Source: Gnetum montanum
Lineage: Eukaryota > Streptophyta > Gnetopsida > Gnetales > Gnetaceae
NCBI GenBank assembly: GCA_015680685.1
Contig: MNCI01022234.1
Coordinates: 95,833-126,974, forward strand
DNA: 31,142 bases
Direction: 5' to 3'
A model generated the notes under the pieces. It was not told the origin of the DNA. It made no database searches and saw only the letters and a program-made list of their open reading frames with translations. Both the position numbers and the translations under genes were made by a program. This document shows positions 9,200 through 18,780 of this stretch, in pieces (position 1 is the first letter of the stretch; each line of letters opens with the position of its first letter).

Positions 9200-9204
9200 C
9201 CACT
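9200..9204. repeat. Target-site duplication CCACT, left of element B
   Basis: Identical to 22360-22364 on the far side of the element; 5 bp is the usual size for Ty3/gypsy integration. Confidence 0.93.
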
Positions 9205-9338
9205 TGATGAGCAGTGAGGTAACCCCTATGTCCAACCATACAAATCACAAGCGTTCACATGTGATCTAGTAGAATTTTGTGAACTTTATAGTTTCTAGTG
9301 CACTAGTCTTCTAGGCAGTAAACCTTGCCCTAAGGTCA

Positions 9339-9422
9339 TTTGTTGTCTTCTCAATTACACTTGTGAAGTACATGGTATGGTTTGTTGTCTTCTCAATCAC
9401 ACTTGTAAAGTACATGGTATGG
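9339..9422. repeat. 42-bp tandem duplication in 3' LTR B
   Basis: Two head-to-tail copies (9339-9380 and 9381-9422) differing at two bases. The unit contains the left arm of the U5 stem. Absent from the 5' LTR, so it arose after insertion or during the last reverse transcription. Confidence 0.9.
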
Positions 9423-9436
9423 TTAAGTGTAATTGA
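9351..9436 (-). other. U5 stem-loop, 3' LTR B
   Basis: TCAATTACACTT (9351-9362) pairs perfectly over 12 bp with 9425-9436. The second left arm created by the tandem duplication pairs with one mismatch, giving two alternative hairpins. Confidence 0.7.
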
Positions 9437-10028
9437 GACATACGATTTTCATAGTTTTATGTTTTATAGTCTTAGTGCTTGAATAGAGATAAAGACAAGG
9501 TAATTTAATGGCTAATTCAATGTAGCTAACCTAGTAGCCTCTAGTCAATCCTAACATAAGTATCTGGTTTCACTTTCCATACACATCTTGAACCCACATA
9601 TCCACTGCTAGGTTGCCAAGTGCTACACTACTAGGCCTATCAAGTAGTAATGTTGCTGGGATTAACAAGCGAATACATGTTACACTTGAAGTGGTCATAC
9701 TTATGTATTTAATCTATCTAGCTTACCTTGCTCAATTATCTTAATTAGCTTAATTATTGGAAAACATTGAATAAGTAATTGAAAACATTAAATGCATAAA
9801 TAAAATATTTAATCTATCCAAAATGCTATGAAGTTTATCAGAAAGCTCATCTTTATTACTGCACACACTATCATGCTTAGGTATAACAATGCTTGAATAA
9901 AGATCTGTACATTCAATGACTCCTACTACGGGCACTTGGGAAACATATTCTAATTTTCAAATGGACAAACTGCAAGAGATTTGCTACTACTATGAGACTT
10001 GATTACCATAAATGTGTTTGGTGGCTCA

Positions 10029-10036
10029 TATTTATA
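10029..10036 (-). promoter_or_regulatory. TATA box, 3' LTR B
   Basis: TATAAATATGAGCC on the minus strand, matching 22168-22175 in the 5' LTR. Confidence 0.6.
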
Positions 10037-10039
10037 AAC

Positions 10040-10230
10040 TGAGATAGACCTCTACATCAATGAGGTTGTGTTGACGTAATTGACTATGTCAATGGGGCCT
10101 AGTTGATGGGGCCTCATTAACTCAACAGACTGCATCAAAGGGGCCTTGTCGATTGGGCCTAGTTGATGAGGCCTCATTGACACAACAAATTGCATTGATG
10201 GGGCCTCATTGACGAGGCCCAGTTAATGTG
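10040..10230. repeat. GGCCTCATTGATG-type repeats in U3, 3' LTR B
   Basis: Irregular array built from GGGGCCTAGTTGATG and GAGGCCTCATTGAC motifs in direct and inverted order, with a longer period of roughly 50-60 bp. It occupies the place where the A/C/D LTRs carry GATATCGCG palindromes. Also present in the 5' LTR at about 22185-22340. Confidence 0.8.
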
Positions 10231-10248
10231 AAAAATTGAAACTCAACA

Positions 10249-10262
10249 TACCCCCACTACTG
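10249..10262 (-). promoter_or_regulatory. Polypurine tract, element B
   Basis: AGTAGTGGGGGTA on the minus strand, directly against the 3' LTR start, the expected primer for plus-strand DNA synthesis. Element C has AGTCATGGGGGTA at the same place. Confidence 0.8.
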
Positions 10263-10544
10263 AATGAAAACTTGTCCTTGAGTTCTTTACAAAATTGGAG
10301 AGGTATGGAATTATTGATTGACTTTGAAATAATAAAACAAAACAAGAGAAAATGGACATAATAACTGAGTGCCCAATGTAGGGAGGACACAAAATTGAAC
10401 ATCATGACATGATTCTTCAAAACTAAATATCACATTCTTTGATGGCATGAAGTTGATGGAGAAGGTCAAACAATCCTAGATGGTGGTAGCTCTTGAGGTT
10501 CTAAGGGATCTTCACTAGCTTCAAGCACATGTGGTGGCAGAGGC
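10263..10544 (-). other. 3' untranslated stretch, element B
   Basis: About 280 bases between the end of the extra gene and the polypurine tract. Partly alignable with element C just right of 30372 (TGAATGAAAAC). No gene seen. Confidence 0.5.
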
Positions 10545-13290
10545 AGCTATGGTTGTCTTATTAGTACTGCTACTTTAGCTGGAAGGTGAAAAAAAATCTA
10601 ATAACACTTTCATTTTCTCTTCTTTACTCTTGGGATTGTTCATAGTCCACACAGCTTTGTTGATGTCAGCTAGGGTTGGAACATCCCAAAGACAAGGCAA
10701 AATAGGAAAGAGCTCCTTAACATTGATAAACTAGGCCATGAATTGCTTGCATTCAATGTTGAATGCTCAAAGTGTGTCTTGCAACATCTGGTAGTCGTTC
10801 ATTCTTTTGGTCAAGTTCTCTGCAACTAATCTCTGGTTAGTGAATTTTGCCTTGAGAACCTCAAGTTTAGCATTTGCAACTGTAAGCTTTTGCTTGGTGT
10901 CTTTATGTTGGCCTCATACAGCAAGTACAAGCTAGCCACTTTCTTTTCAAGTTCAGACCATGGTTGTCTAGCAGTCAATATTACCAAGGTTGCATAATAG
11001 AGATTGGATAGCTCCATGTACTTCGTCATCTCTTTAATCTGCAACTTCTTCATGCAAATTTTTACCTTGTTGTAGGCATCAATCTCATTGACAATGGATT
11101 GTCATAATTCTCTACATTATGGTAGTTTTTGGAGGGCCTCATTAACTTTTTCCTTTGCTAGTTGGATATGCTTTTCATTCACCTCCTTTTATAAGCCAAC
11201 TTGGTCTCTATAATGATTTTTAACTTTCTTGAATTTTAGAGCATTGTTCTTCTAGGCAGCAATCTCAATAGCTAACTTTTGGTGTAAGGTGCGGACCTCT
11301 TCCATGGAGAGGTTACGATTTTTTGTTGTCATTCTTCTCAATTTGACATTTTCCCTAGCAAGTTACTCCTGCTATTGATGGATAAATTCTTCTAAATATT
11401 ATTTTGTGTATCAACATTCCGCAAGTGATGGTTTTCTGTGGTCAAGGTCTCATTTTTTGGCAAGTCTACATCAAGTTCTTCCATACTATGTGAGTTTCTG
11501 TTTCTACTATTGATTGATTAAAAACCATTGTTACCATTTCTCCCTTAACCCACTTAGGATGTTCTTGAAGTTGTTGAAAAGCTTCATCTCATACCAATGT
11601 AGGGTTAATAAGAGCAGGGTCATCAATTCGGACATGCAATTTGGCAACTTCCACAACCAAGTGTTGATTATGTGCTTGAGGTATTTCAAGTTGCCTTTCC
11701 AAGATGAGGCACTTTCCCTTTGCCTCCAATAGCTCTGACTAGGTTGTAGTGAATGTATCTAGAAAATCAAAGATTCTCGAATCAGTTGCCTAGTTCCCAC
11801 CAGTTGATCTAGTAGTTATTCATGTTAGGATGTACTTAATCTTCTACTAATTGTTCCTATGGACACTTGCACATCTCTTAGTGTAGAACATCTAGTTTAG
11901 GCACTACAAGTTTGTTTAATTCCTTAGTGACTCGATTAGCAATGGTCTCTATAACTGTCTCTTACCCTTGGTAATACATCACCAATACAATTTCCTCCTC
12001 ATCCTTCTCCAAGTGCACTAAAAAGGAATCAACATTCCTAGAGATTTTTGGGAATAGATGGTGCTAAGAGAGAGACATCATCACCTCTTGGGCACTTGGA
12101 TTTGATATCCCAGGCAATTGTGTTCATTGGGTAGATAGCATTGATCCACCTCCCTCCATCTGGTTGATTGTATAAGCCACTTCTCTAAGGTGGCTCATGG
12201 TTGATCTGTACATGGATGGATCTCCATTACTAGTTACTACTTATTACTCTTTTTGTTGCAAGTGTTGCTCTTAGAATTTTTGCAAGTGTTCACTTATGAG
12301 TAGGTGGTGGAGGTGGACGTTGTTGCACCTCTTTTGTGATCATGGCAGGCATCTTATGCTTCATCATCTTAGCCCACGAAGCACTAAGAGCATGTATGAG
12401 TGTATCATTTGCATAATAAACTATCCCTACCCTTTTACATAGTTTTCTAATCAAGTAGGGAAAGGGAAAGATCTTTCTTCCATGTTCATTCTCCTTGAAG
12501 CAATTTTCTATCTCTAGATAGATTAGTTATGGAAGATTTGCTAGAAATTTACCACTTAAAGTGGTGCATGCTTGGGTAGAGAAGGCTATCACCTTACTAG
12601 GCCTTATTGTTGGATTGAGGTAGTAGGTTGCTATCTTAAAATAAACTCGCTTCACCAGTGTGAGTGTGCCAAACTTCTTACAGTCAACCCCATAACACCA
12701 TTACATCCACTCCTTCTTTGCTTTGGGGTCACCTTGTGTTGGAAACTCTACCAACTATGTTCCTATGTCTGGTAGCCCAAGGACCTATGTAATGGCATTC
12801 ATTGAGTAGGACACTTGGATTTCCTTGATTTTCATAGTAGATCTTGCTTTCCTATTATTCTAGAAGAGCTATGTTTCTCCCATGTACCAACCCCCACTAA
12901 AAGTGATGATTGGCCACATGGGAGAGGCTTGAAGTTGAGTTTTGATATCTTCTGAAGCCTATTCAAGGAATGGTTTGAAATTCAATTCTTAGAGAATTGA
13001 GCATTGGACCTTACAACTTTCAATTATGTCAAGATAGTCCTATGTGAGTATGAATTCCAATCTGGGTACAGGGCTTGGCACTTTGCCTTGTTGTGAATGT
13101 TTAGATGTGGCTACCTATTTGGGAATCTATCAGATAGATTCCACCTTAGCCTCATCTCTGAGAGGTCCTATTGCATGGGTTGCCTTAGCCTGTTCTTGGC
13201 CATGTTCTTATTAGCCTCTTTCTTCTCTAGGTCGCTTATCTTATGGTTGTGATGGTCCCTCCTCCTATGGTCTTTTCAGTTTGGTGCCAT
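10545..13290 (-). pseudogene. Extra 3' gene of element B: transposon-associated domain plus coiled coil
   Basis: Sense-oriented gene downstream of pol, in the position where Athila elements have an env-like gene. ATG at 13290 (MAPN...), directly after an intron-like segment. The frame can be followed across many stops and a few frameshifts for about 900 codons. Residues about 100-320 (12960-12330) hold WCYGVDCKKFGTLTLVKR (about 12641-12700) and FPFPYLIRKLCKRVGI (12421-12477). The surrounding alternation of PS-VIAFSTQA and LANLP resembles what is annotated as the putative plant transposon protein domain. A Pro run and a spacer follow, then long heptad-rich coiled-coil segments (about 11760-10800), and a C-terminal segment with LPCLWDVPTLADINKAVW (about 10640-10720). 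No signal peptide or membrane segment is seen, so it is not obviously an envelope. Function unknown. A and C lack it. Confidence 0.65.
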
Positions 13291-13350
13291 CTATAATCAC
13301 ACATAACAACAAATTACTAATTATTATGTAACTTAGAATGACTGGAATAC
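13291..13350 (-). other. 60-nt intron-like segment before the extra gene, element B
   Basis: Minus-strand sequence from donor-like ACAAG/GTATTC (GT at 13349-13350) to TTATAG (AG at 13291-13292), immediately followed by the ATG at 13290. The C copy has the same length, 60 nt, and a better acceptor. Confidence 0.55.
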
Positions 13351-15219
13351 CTTGTCTCATGAGAGGGTTACATTTGGCTAAGGTGTGATTATGCCTAGAT
13401 AGATTAAGTAGTTAATTATTAATTTAATCTTGGGTTTACTAAAGTTGTTGGAAGGGTTAAATTATTAAAAATTAATGATTGAATAGCATTTCTCGCTTAA
13501 CCCTTTAGGGGAGTTAGAAAACTTTTTGAAAAAATTATTATCATAACCTTGGGATTTGCAACCCCCATGACTAAGAGCTTACCTCTGGTAATTACAGGAT
13601 CAAAAAACAGGGTCATTTGAATAAATAGTATGAGAGTTATAGGCTCAAGAAGGTTTTGGGCTTTGAAAATTGTGAAAACTCCTTAGGTGTTATGGACCAA
13701 ATGTGAAAAATTCCTAAGTGTTCAATGGTATTTATTGTATTTTTGTATTGCATTAATGGTGCCTCATCAATGAGGCCTAGTTAATGATGTAGCTATTAAC
13801 CACTATTGACTTTTGTTGACTTGGTTATAACTTGAAAATTACAAAGAGATTTTGAACAAAATCAGGGTCAAATGGAAGCTCAAGCAGCCACAAACATGAT
13901 GAAAATGTAAGAATAGGATGTTGAAGTTCCAAAAATTAAGAAATTTAGGAGAAATTGTAAAAATGGGGTGGAAATGAGAGTTCAAGGAGCATAGAGTGGT
14001 GTGCATAATGGAATATGCAAAAGATAGAATTGTAACGATGTTGAAGGTAAGGGACTTAAGCAACTAAACTAAGAAATATGGAAGTGGGTCCTCCCCATAG
14101 TAGGCTCATGCGCTTGTTGCCCTTTCATAAGCTCAACTAAGGAGTTCATGGGCCCCATAGTTGATTAATTGCCATGAAAAGTTAAGGACCAATAAAAAAG
14201 GATCTATCTAAGAATTCCAACAAGTCAAACTAAGACATCAAGCATAGCATAGAAACCGGCAGTGAGGTGAGTTATGGCAGCTTAGATGGATGATTGAGAA
14301 GGTGAGATGGAATCTTGAATTGAGGTCATAAGAAATCCCTTGTGGAATATGTGTTTAAAATGACCTAAGAAGATCCATCCTTAGTCCAGACCAAAACCAA
14401 CCTCTTTCAATGACTTCGCATCGCCACTCCAAGATTAATTGACCCAATTAAGACACAAGAGTGCTCCCATCAAACAACAACTATTCCAAAAAGAGAAGAA
14501 AAGAGAAGTATGAAGTCAGAGAAAGAGAGGGCCTTAGTTAGAGGGGACCTTTAGGCATGGGTGCATGTCTTTCTAGTCCCATAACAAGTTCTTGTAGCTT
14601 GTTTATTTGTCTAAGGGATGTGCTTTGAATTCCCATCATTTTTTTGTTTCTCTCTCTATTTTTTTTGAATGGTAACCACACCATGAAAAGACTTTATTTG
14701 ACTTCCTATTAGTGGTTGGGATGGAATGGTAAGAAGTTCATGAAAGACACCCAAGCACTCAAGTGAGTAGAAGAGTATAAGGAGTATTGAGTCCCCTTTA
14801 AGTCACACCCTCTACAAACCTTTGAATNCAATAATAGTGGCACTATGTCATATAGTAATAAAGCACTTTTATTAGCANATTTTTTTGTTTTGTTTAAGTA
14901 TGAATTTTCATTATTTTTGCTAATAANTATAAAATAATCAAGAAAAGTTCAAAGGTACTAATGATGATGCAAAATTGGGAAAAATTTTAAAATCAAAAAT
15001 TTGTAAAATAAATAACTTGTAAAATCAAAAATGTGGAAAAGAAAAAAAATAGAAAAATTAAGAAGCCATATGGATTGTTAACACATATGGCCATCTCCCC
15101 CACAATTGAGTTGGAAGGCAAAGATCTGAAAAATGAAACATGGTTGTTTATCTGTTGAGGTGGTAGTTGCAATAGCTTGTCTTGGTTCTAGGAAAGGTTT
15201 TACTTGTTAAATGTTGACT
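13351..15219 (-). other. Non-coding spacer between pol and the extra gene, element B
   Basis: About 1.9 kb with no significant frame but with blocks shared with A (852-2240) and C (30805-31142), including the G-run motif at 13562-13572 and the 14083-14165 block. At 13751-13790 it holds a GCCTCATCAATGAGGCC palindrome like the B-type U3 repeats. Three isolated N bases (14828, 14878, 14927) are in it. Confidence 0.65.
14828..14927. other. Ambiguous bases (14828, 14878, 14927)
   Basis: Three single N positions within 100 bases of AT-rich sequence, indicating low assembly or read quality here. Other single N bases are at 23140 and 27544. Confidence 0.95.
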
Positions 15220-16330
15220 AGCTACTTTTTATCTGGGCTTTCAAGCTTGTATATTAACATGGCCCCAGAGGAAAAGGTTTGATCAATTATATAAGATCCC
15301 TTCCACAAAATTTGGAATTTTGTCTTTTGGGGTACATGTGTGGGGTTTTGATAGAGAAGCTTATCACTTGGTTGAAATGTTAGTTTCCATATTTTAAGGT
15401 CATGATGTTGCTTGTTGAATGCCTTGTGCACCTCATTCAAAGATAGGGCCACCAATCAGTTTTCATCTAGCACATTCAAGTTGATCAATCTTTCTTTCTG
15501 TGCTAAACTCAGGTCAAGATCTAGATCATGGGCTATTGAGAGTGTATGGAGCTCAGACTAGATTGGGAGCATTGGAATTTTTTCATACACTAACTCATAG
15601 GGAGAGTAGCTAATAGGAAGTATTCATGTTGAGTGATAAGCCAAGAGAGCATTGTTGAGTTTGGTGCTCTAAGCTCTCCTATATTTTCTTATGGTTCTTG
15701 TTAACATCTTTGTCATCTCTAGGTTAGTTACCTCTACTTGATCATTAGCTTGGGGGTGGTAGGATGTTGTTAATTTATGTTTAACCCCCAAGCATTGCAT
15801 CAATTTTCTAAAACTGGCACCTGTGAAATGAGTTCCATTGTTAGAAATTAGTTCATGTGGAACCTTAAACTTATTTAAAACATTTTGTTATATAAATCTA
15901 GTAGCAGTGGATGATGTATAATTAGTAATGGCTACCGCTTCTACCCATTTTGTGCAGTAGTTGATTGCTACGATGATATATGTCTTTCCATTGGACATGG
16001 ATGTGATGGGACCCATGAAGTCAACACCTCAAATGTCAAAAGGCTCTAGTGGTTGAATCCACTATTAAGGACCTTCCATTCAAGTAGTTATCCAACCATC
16101 TCGTTGACAATGTTCACAAGATTAGACAAACTGATAGGCATCCCTAAAGATTAGAGGCCAATAGTATCCTGCCATTAGCATTTTTATGGTTGTGCATCTC
16201 CCTACATAGTGGCCTCCACAAGGCTCTTCATGAGAATCCTAGAGAACGTGTAGTTGATCTTCATTAAGGACACACCAATGAATTAGGCCATTGGTGCACA
16301 CCTTGTAAAGGTTTCCATTGATTTCGGTGA
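15220..16330 (-). pseudogene. Integrase domain, element B
   Basis: Would insert the cDNA into the genome. Reading down from about 16330: an HHCC zinc-binding module with HEEPCGGHYVGR (about 16200-16240) and CEHCQRDGW (about 16098-16126); the catalytic core opening GVDFMGPITS (first Asp near 16020-16022); SNNGTHF, where the second catalytic Asp is Asn (codon 15839-15841); and HPQAN-QVEVTN with the catalytic Glu (about 15725-15765). An open C-terminal segment (15455-15222) with FQILWKGSYII ends at a stop. No chromodomain follows. Several stops interrupt the core. Confidence 0.88.
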
Positions 16331-16900
16331 AGTATTTGGCTTGATGAAGAAATTGTTGCTTCTTTCTAAAGTTAAGACCTTCTAGCATCTCCTAAGTGAG
16401 AAGATAGATGAGGATGTCATTATACCATATTGTTTCTATAAGTGTTTAGTTGTTTAATGCTCCTATAAATAAGAGTTCATTTGGAAATTGATCAAAGAGC
16501 TAGCTCTACTCCTCTTTATTATCCTATCTTAAGTGAGGGAGATGGTCAATGATCACATTCTCGACCCCTTTTCAATCTACCATTTTGAGATTGAATTCCT
16601 ACAAGATCATGAGCCACTGTACGATACGAGGGCTCACTATTGGCTTGTTCATGAGGAAGCAGATTGCACTATGATCTATGTGCACAACTACTTTGTAGCC
16701 AAGCACATAGTGCCTAAACTTTGCAAGAGCATACATCATTACCATTAGTTCTGTCTCCGTAGTGGTGTAATTTAATTATGCTTTCACAATGCTTTGGCTT
16801 GCATAGTACATGTACTATGGGTGTTTCTTATCATCCGACTAGGTGAGCATAGCTCCCAAGGCATAGTTAGATGCATCCATCATGATGTGGAATGGTCTAG
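16331..16900 (-). pseudogene. RNase H domain, element B
   Basis: Would remove the RNA strand during reverse transcription. MMDASNYALGAML (about 16860-16885) gives the first acidic residue; NYTTTETELM, DHSAI and the late Asp in NVIIDHLPHL (about 16535-16560) follow in the usual order, so all four acidic positions look kept. Stops interrupt the frame, including after the RNase H C-terminus. The linker to integrase fills 16331-16534. Confidence 0.85.
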
Positions 16901-17830
16901 ACTAGTTTAGTGCTTATCGAATTGGTGTGTCTATGAGTTTCTATTTTAACTATTGGAATTCTTTTTCACATTCCATGGTCTAGATGAAAGGTGCATCTTT
17001 CTTTGTAAGCTCTACCAACGATTTTGAAATATTAGAGAAATTCTCTATGAATCACTGGTAGTAGCTAGTGTGTCCAAAGAATGATCAAATGTCTTTAATA
17101 GTTTTTGGTTGGTAGGTTATTCCTTGGATAACCCTTATTTTCTTAGGCTCTACCTCAATCTCTTTTTGAGTGATTCTATGCCCTAGTACAATGCCTTCTT
17201 AGACCATGAGGTGGCTCTTTTGCCAATTGAGTCGCAGATTTATTTCCACACATCTTTTCAGTTCTTGCTCAAGGTGGTCTAAGGCTTGGTCAAACATAGC
17301 TTCATAGGTGGAGAAGTCATTCATGAAGACTTCCATACTACTACCGATCTATTGCTAGAAGATGCTAAGGACTAGGTGTTGAAATGTTGCAAGGACATTG
17401 CATATAACAAATGATATCTAACAATATGCAAAGGTCCCCCAGGGAGTTGCGAATGTTGTCTTAGCCTAATCTTCTAGCGCAATTTGGAGTTGGTTATAGC
17501 CACTATAACCATCCAAAAAACTATAATAGCAATGCCCAGAGATAGTTTCCAACACTTGGATCACAAATGACAATGGAAAATGATCTTTAAATGTTGCCAT
17601 GTTCAACAGCTTGAAGTTGATGTAGACCGACCACTTGCCACCTTCCTTTGGCATGATTACTTGTGGGCTAACCCACTCACTATCCATGATGGAATAGATA
17701 AAGCCTACCTTGAGGAGTTGCTCTATTTCCTCCTTGATGATCTACTTCAATTTGGAATTCAATCATCTTTGTAGCTACCTTCTTGGCTTCATGGCTAGGT
17801 CGATGTAAATGCGATGTTGGCATATCTTTG
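16901..17830 (-). pseudogene. Reverse transcriptase domain, element B
   Basis: Polymerase that copies element RNA into DNA. EEIEQLLKVGFIY begins the fingers (about 17690-17740). An open stretch (17687-17466) has DSEWVSPQVIMPKEGGKW, then KDHFPL and SFLDGYSGYNQL with the first catalytic Asp intact. Downstream the active-site box reads EVFMNDFSTYE (about 17304-17336): the family's FMDDF has become FMNDF (Asn codon 17319-17321), so the enzyme would be dead even without the stops. The thumb/connection region (QKSHLMV, VLGHRIT) follows to about 16901. Confidence 0.9.
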
Positions 17831-18780
17831 GATCAATTCATGTCAACTTGGAATATGACCAAGAAAAGGCTATTGGCCATTTGTTAACCACCTCTAATAG
17901 CCTTTCTTTTTATTTAGAAGTAATTTTGGCATTCATTATGATCAACTTACCATTGTCTAAGAATGCATACTCCATGTTGGTTGGTAGAGTTTTCAACTCT
18001 AGGGGCTCCTACTTGAAGTTATTATGGATTTCCAAATTTTTCAATAGGTATCATTATTTTCATCATCAAAGAGTTGGTGATGAATTGGTTCAAGTTTATT
18101 CATGCCTTCAACATAAACACATGCTAGGCTTTCAACTGGTTCCATGCATAATGTGCTACTTTCTGAGTCAGTTATCAGCCACTGGATGCCTTCCTATTTT
18201 GTGGCTACTACGTATAGATACCATTGAATATATGTTTCTTGTGCACACTAATTGTATGCTTTAATGTATGTACTTTTGATGGATTAAATCTTTTGCACAC
18301 AATTGCAACCATTGTCACTATACGCAATGCATGGAATATACTTCTTCTCCAACTGTTCAAGTTCATTTTCCTTGGATATTTCCAAGGAGAGGTCCTTATG
18401 CCCATTCGTGTATCGATTGCACTTAATCATACTCTTCCCATAATGATGGGGAACTCACCTTTGTAATTCTCAACCTTGATCACCAGAAAATTGGCAGGAT
18501 AGGACCACCAAATTGTGATCACAATGTCCTCTACTAAACCTAAAGGGATAGTAATTGATTGGTCTACCAATTCCAAATGAATGTTGCTCTTCTTGAGAGG
18601 TGGTAGGTTCTAGGCTTTGTACATGTCATGGGAGATGTGGTTGATACCAAAACTAGAATTAAGAAGAGCCTTACATGGCTCATGTACGATGATTTGTAGG
18701 TAAATGAATGGACTTCCTTAGTTAGATCATTTTTTGAAAAGATGGCCAACATTGATCTAATCAGAAATAACATGAGTTAA
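17831..18780 (-). pseudogene. Protease domain and linker, element B
   Basis: Retropepsin region between gag and RT. EPCKALLNSSFGINHIS (about 18620-18685) corresponds to the intact EPCKALLDSGSRINLIS of element A, so catalytic Asp is Asn and Gly is Ser. Downstream are PLGLVEDIVIT, FLVIKV and a MGR motif (about 18440-18550). The linker to RT has TDSESSTLCMEP and matches A up to the point where A breaks off. Confidence 0.82.

Larger units (their letters stand above)
9205..10248 (-). repeat. 3' LTR of element B (1044 bp)
   Basis: Ends TGATGAG (9205-9211) and CTCAACA (10242-10248, one change from CTCATCA). TATA box at 10029-10036, AATAAA at 9852-9857, U3 repeats at about 10040-10230. It is 72 bp longer than the 5' LTR, largely through a 42-bp tandem duplication. 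Confidence 0.92.

Noticed and set aside
10545-13290. Extra gene as a retroviral-type envelope
   Set aside because: No signal peptide, membrane segment or cleavage-site pattern is visible; coiled coil and transposon-type domain fit better.
13839-14063. Minus-strand frame in the spacer of element B
   Set aside because: The aligned spacer of A does not keep this frame.
17809-18264. 151-codon plus-strand frame
   Set aside because: Antisense to the protease-RT linker of element B; the minus-strand protein is recognisable and this one is not.
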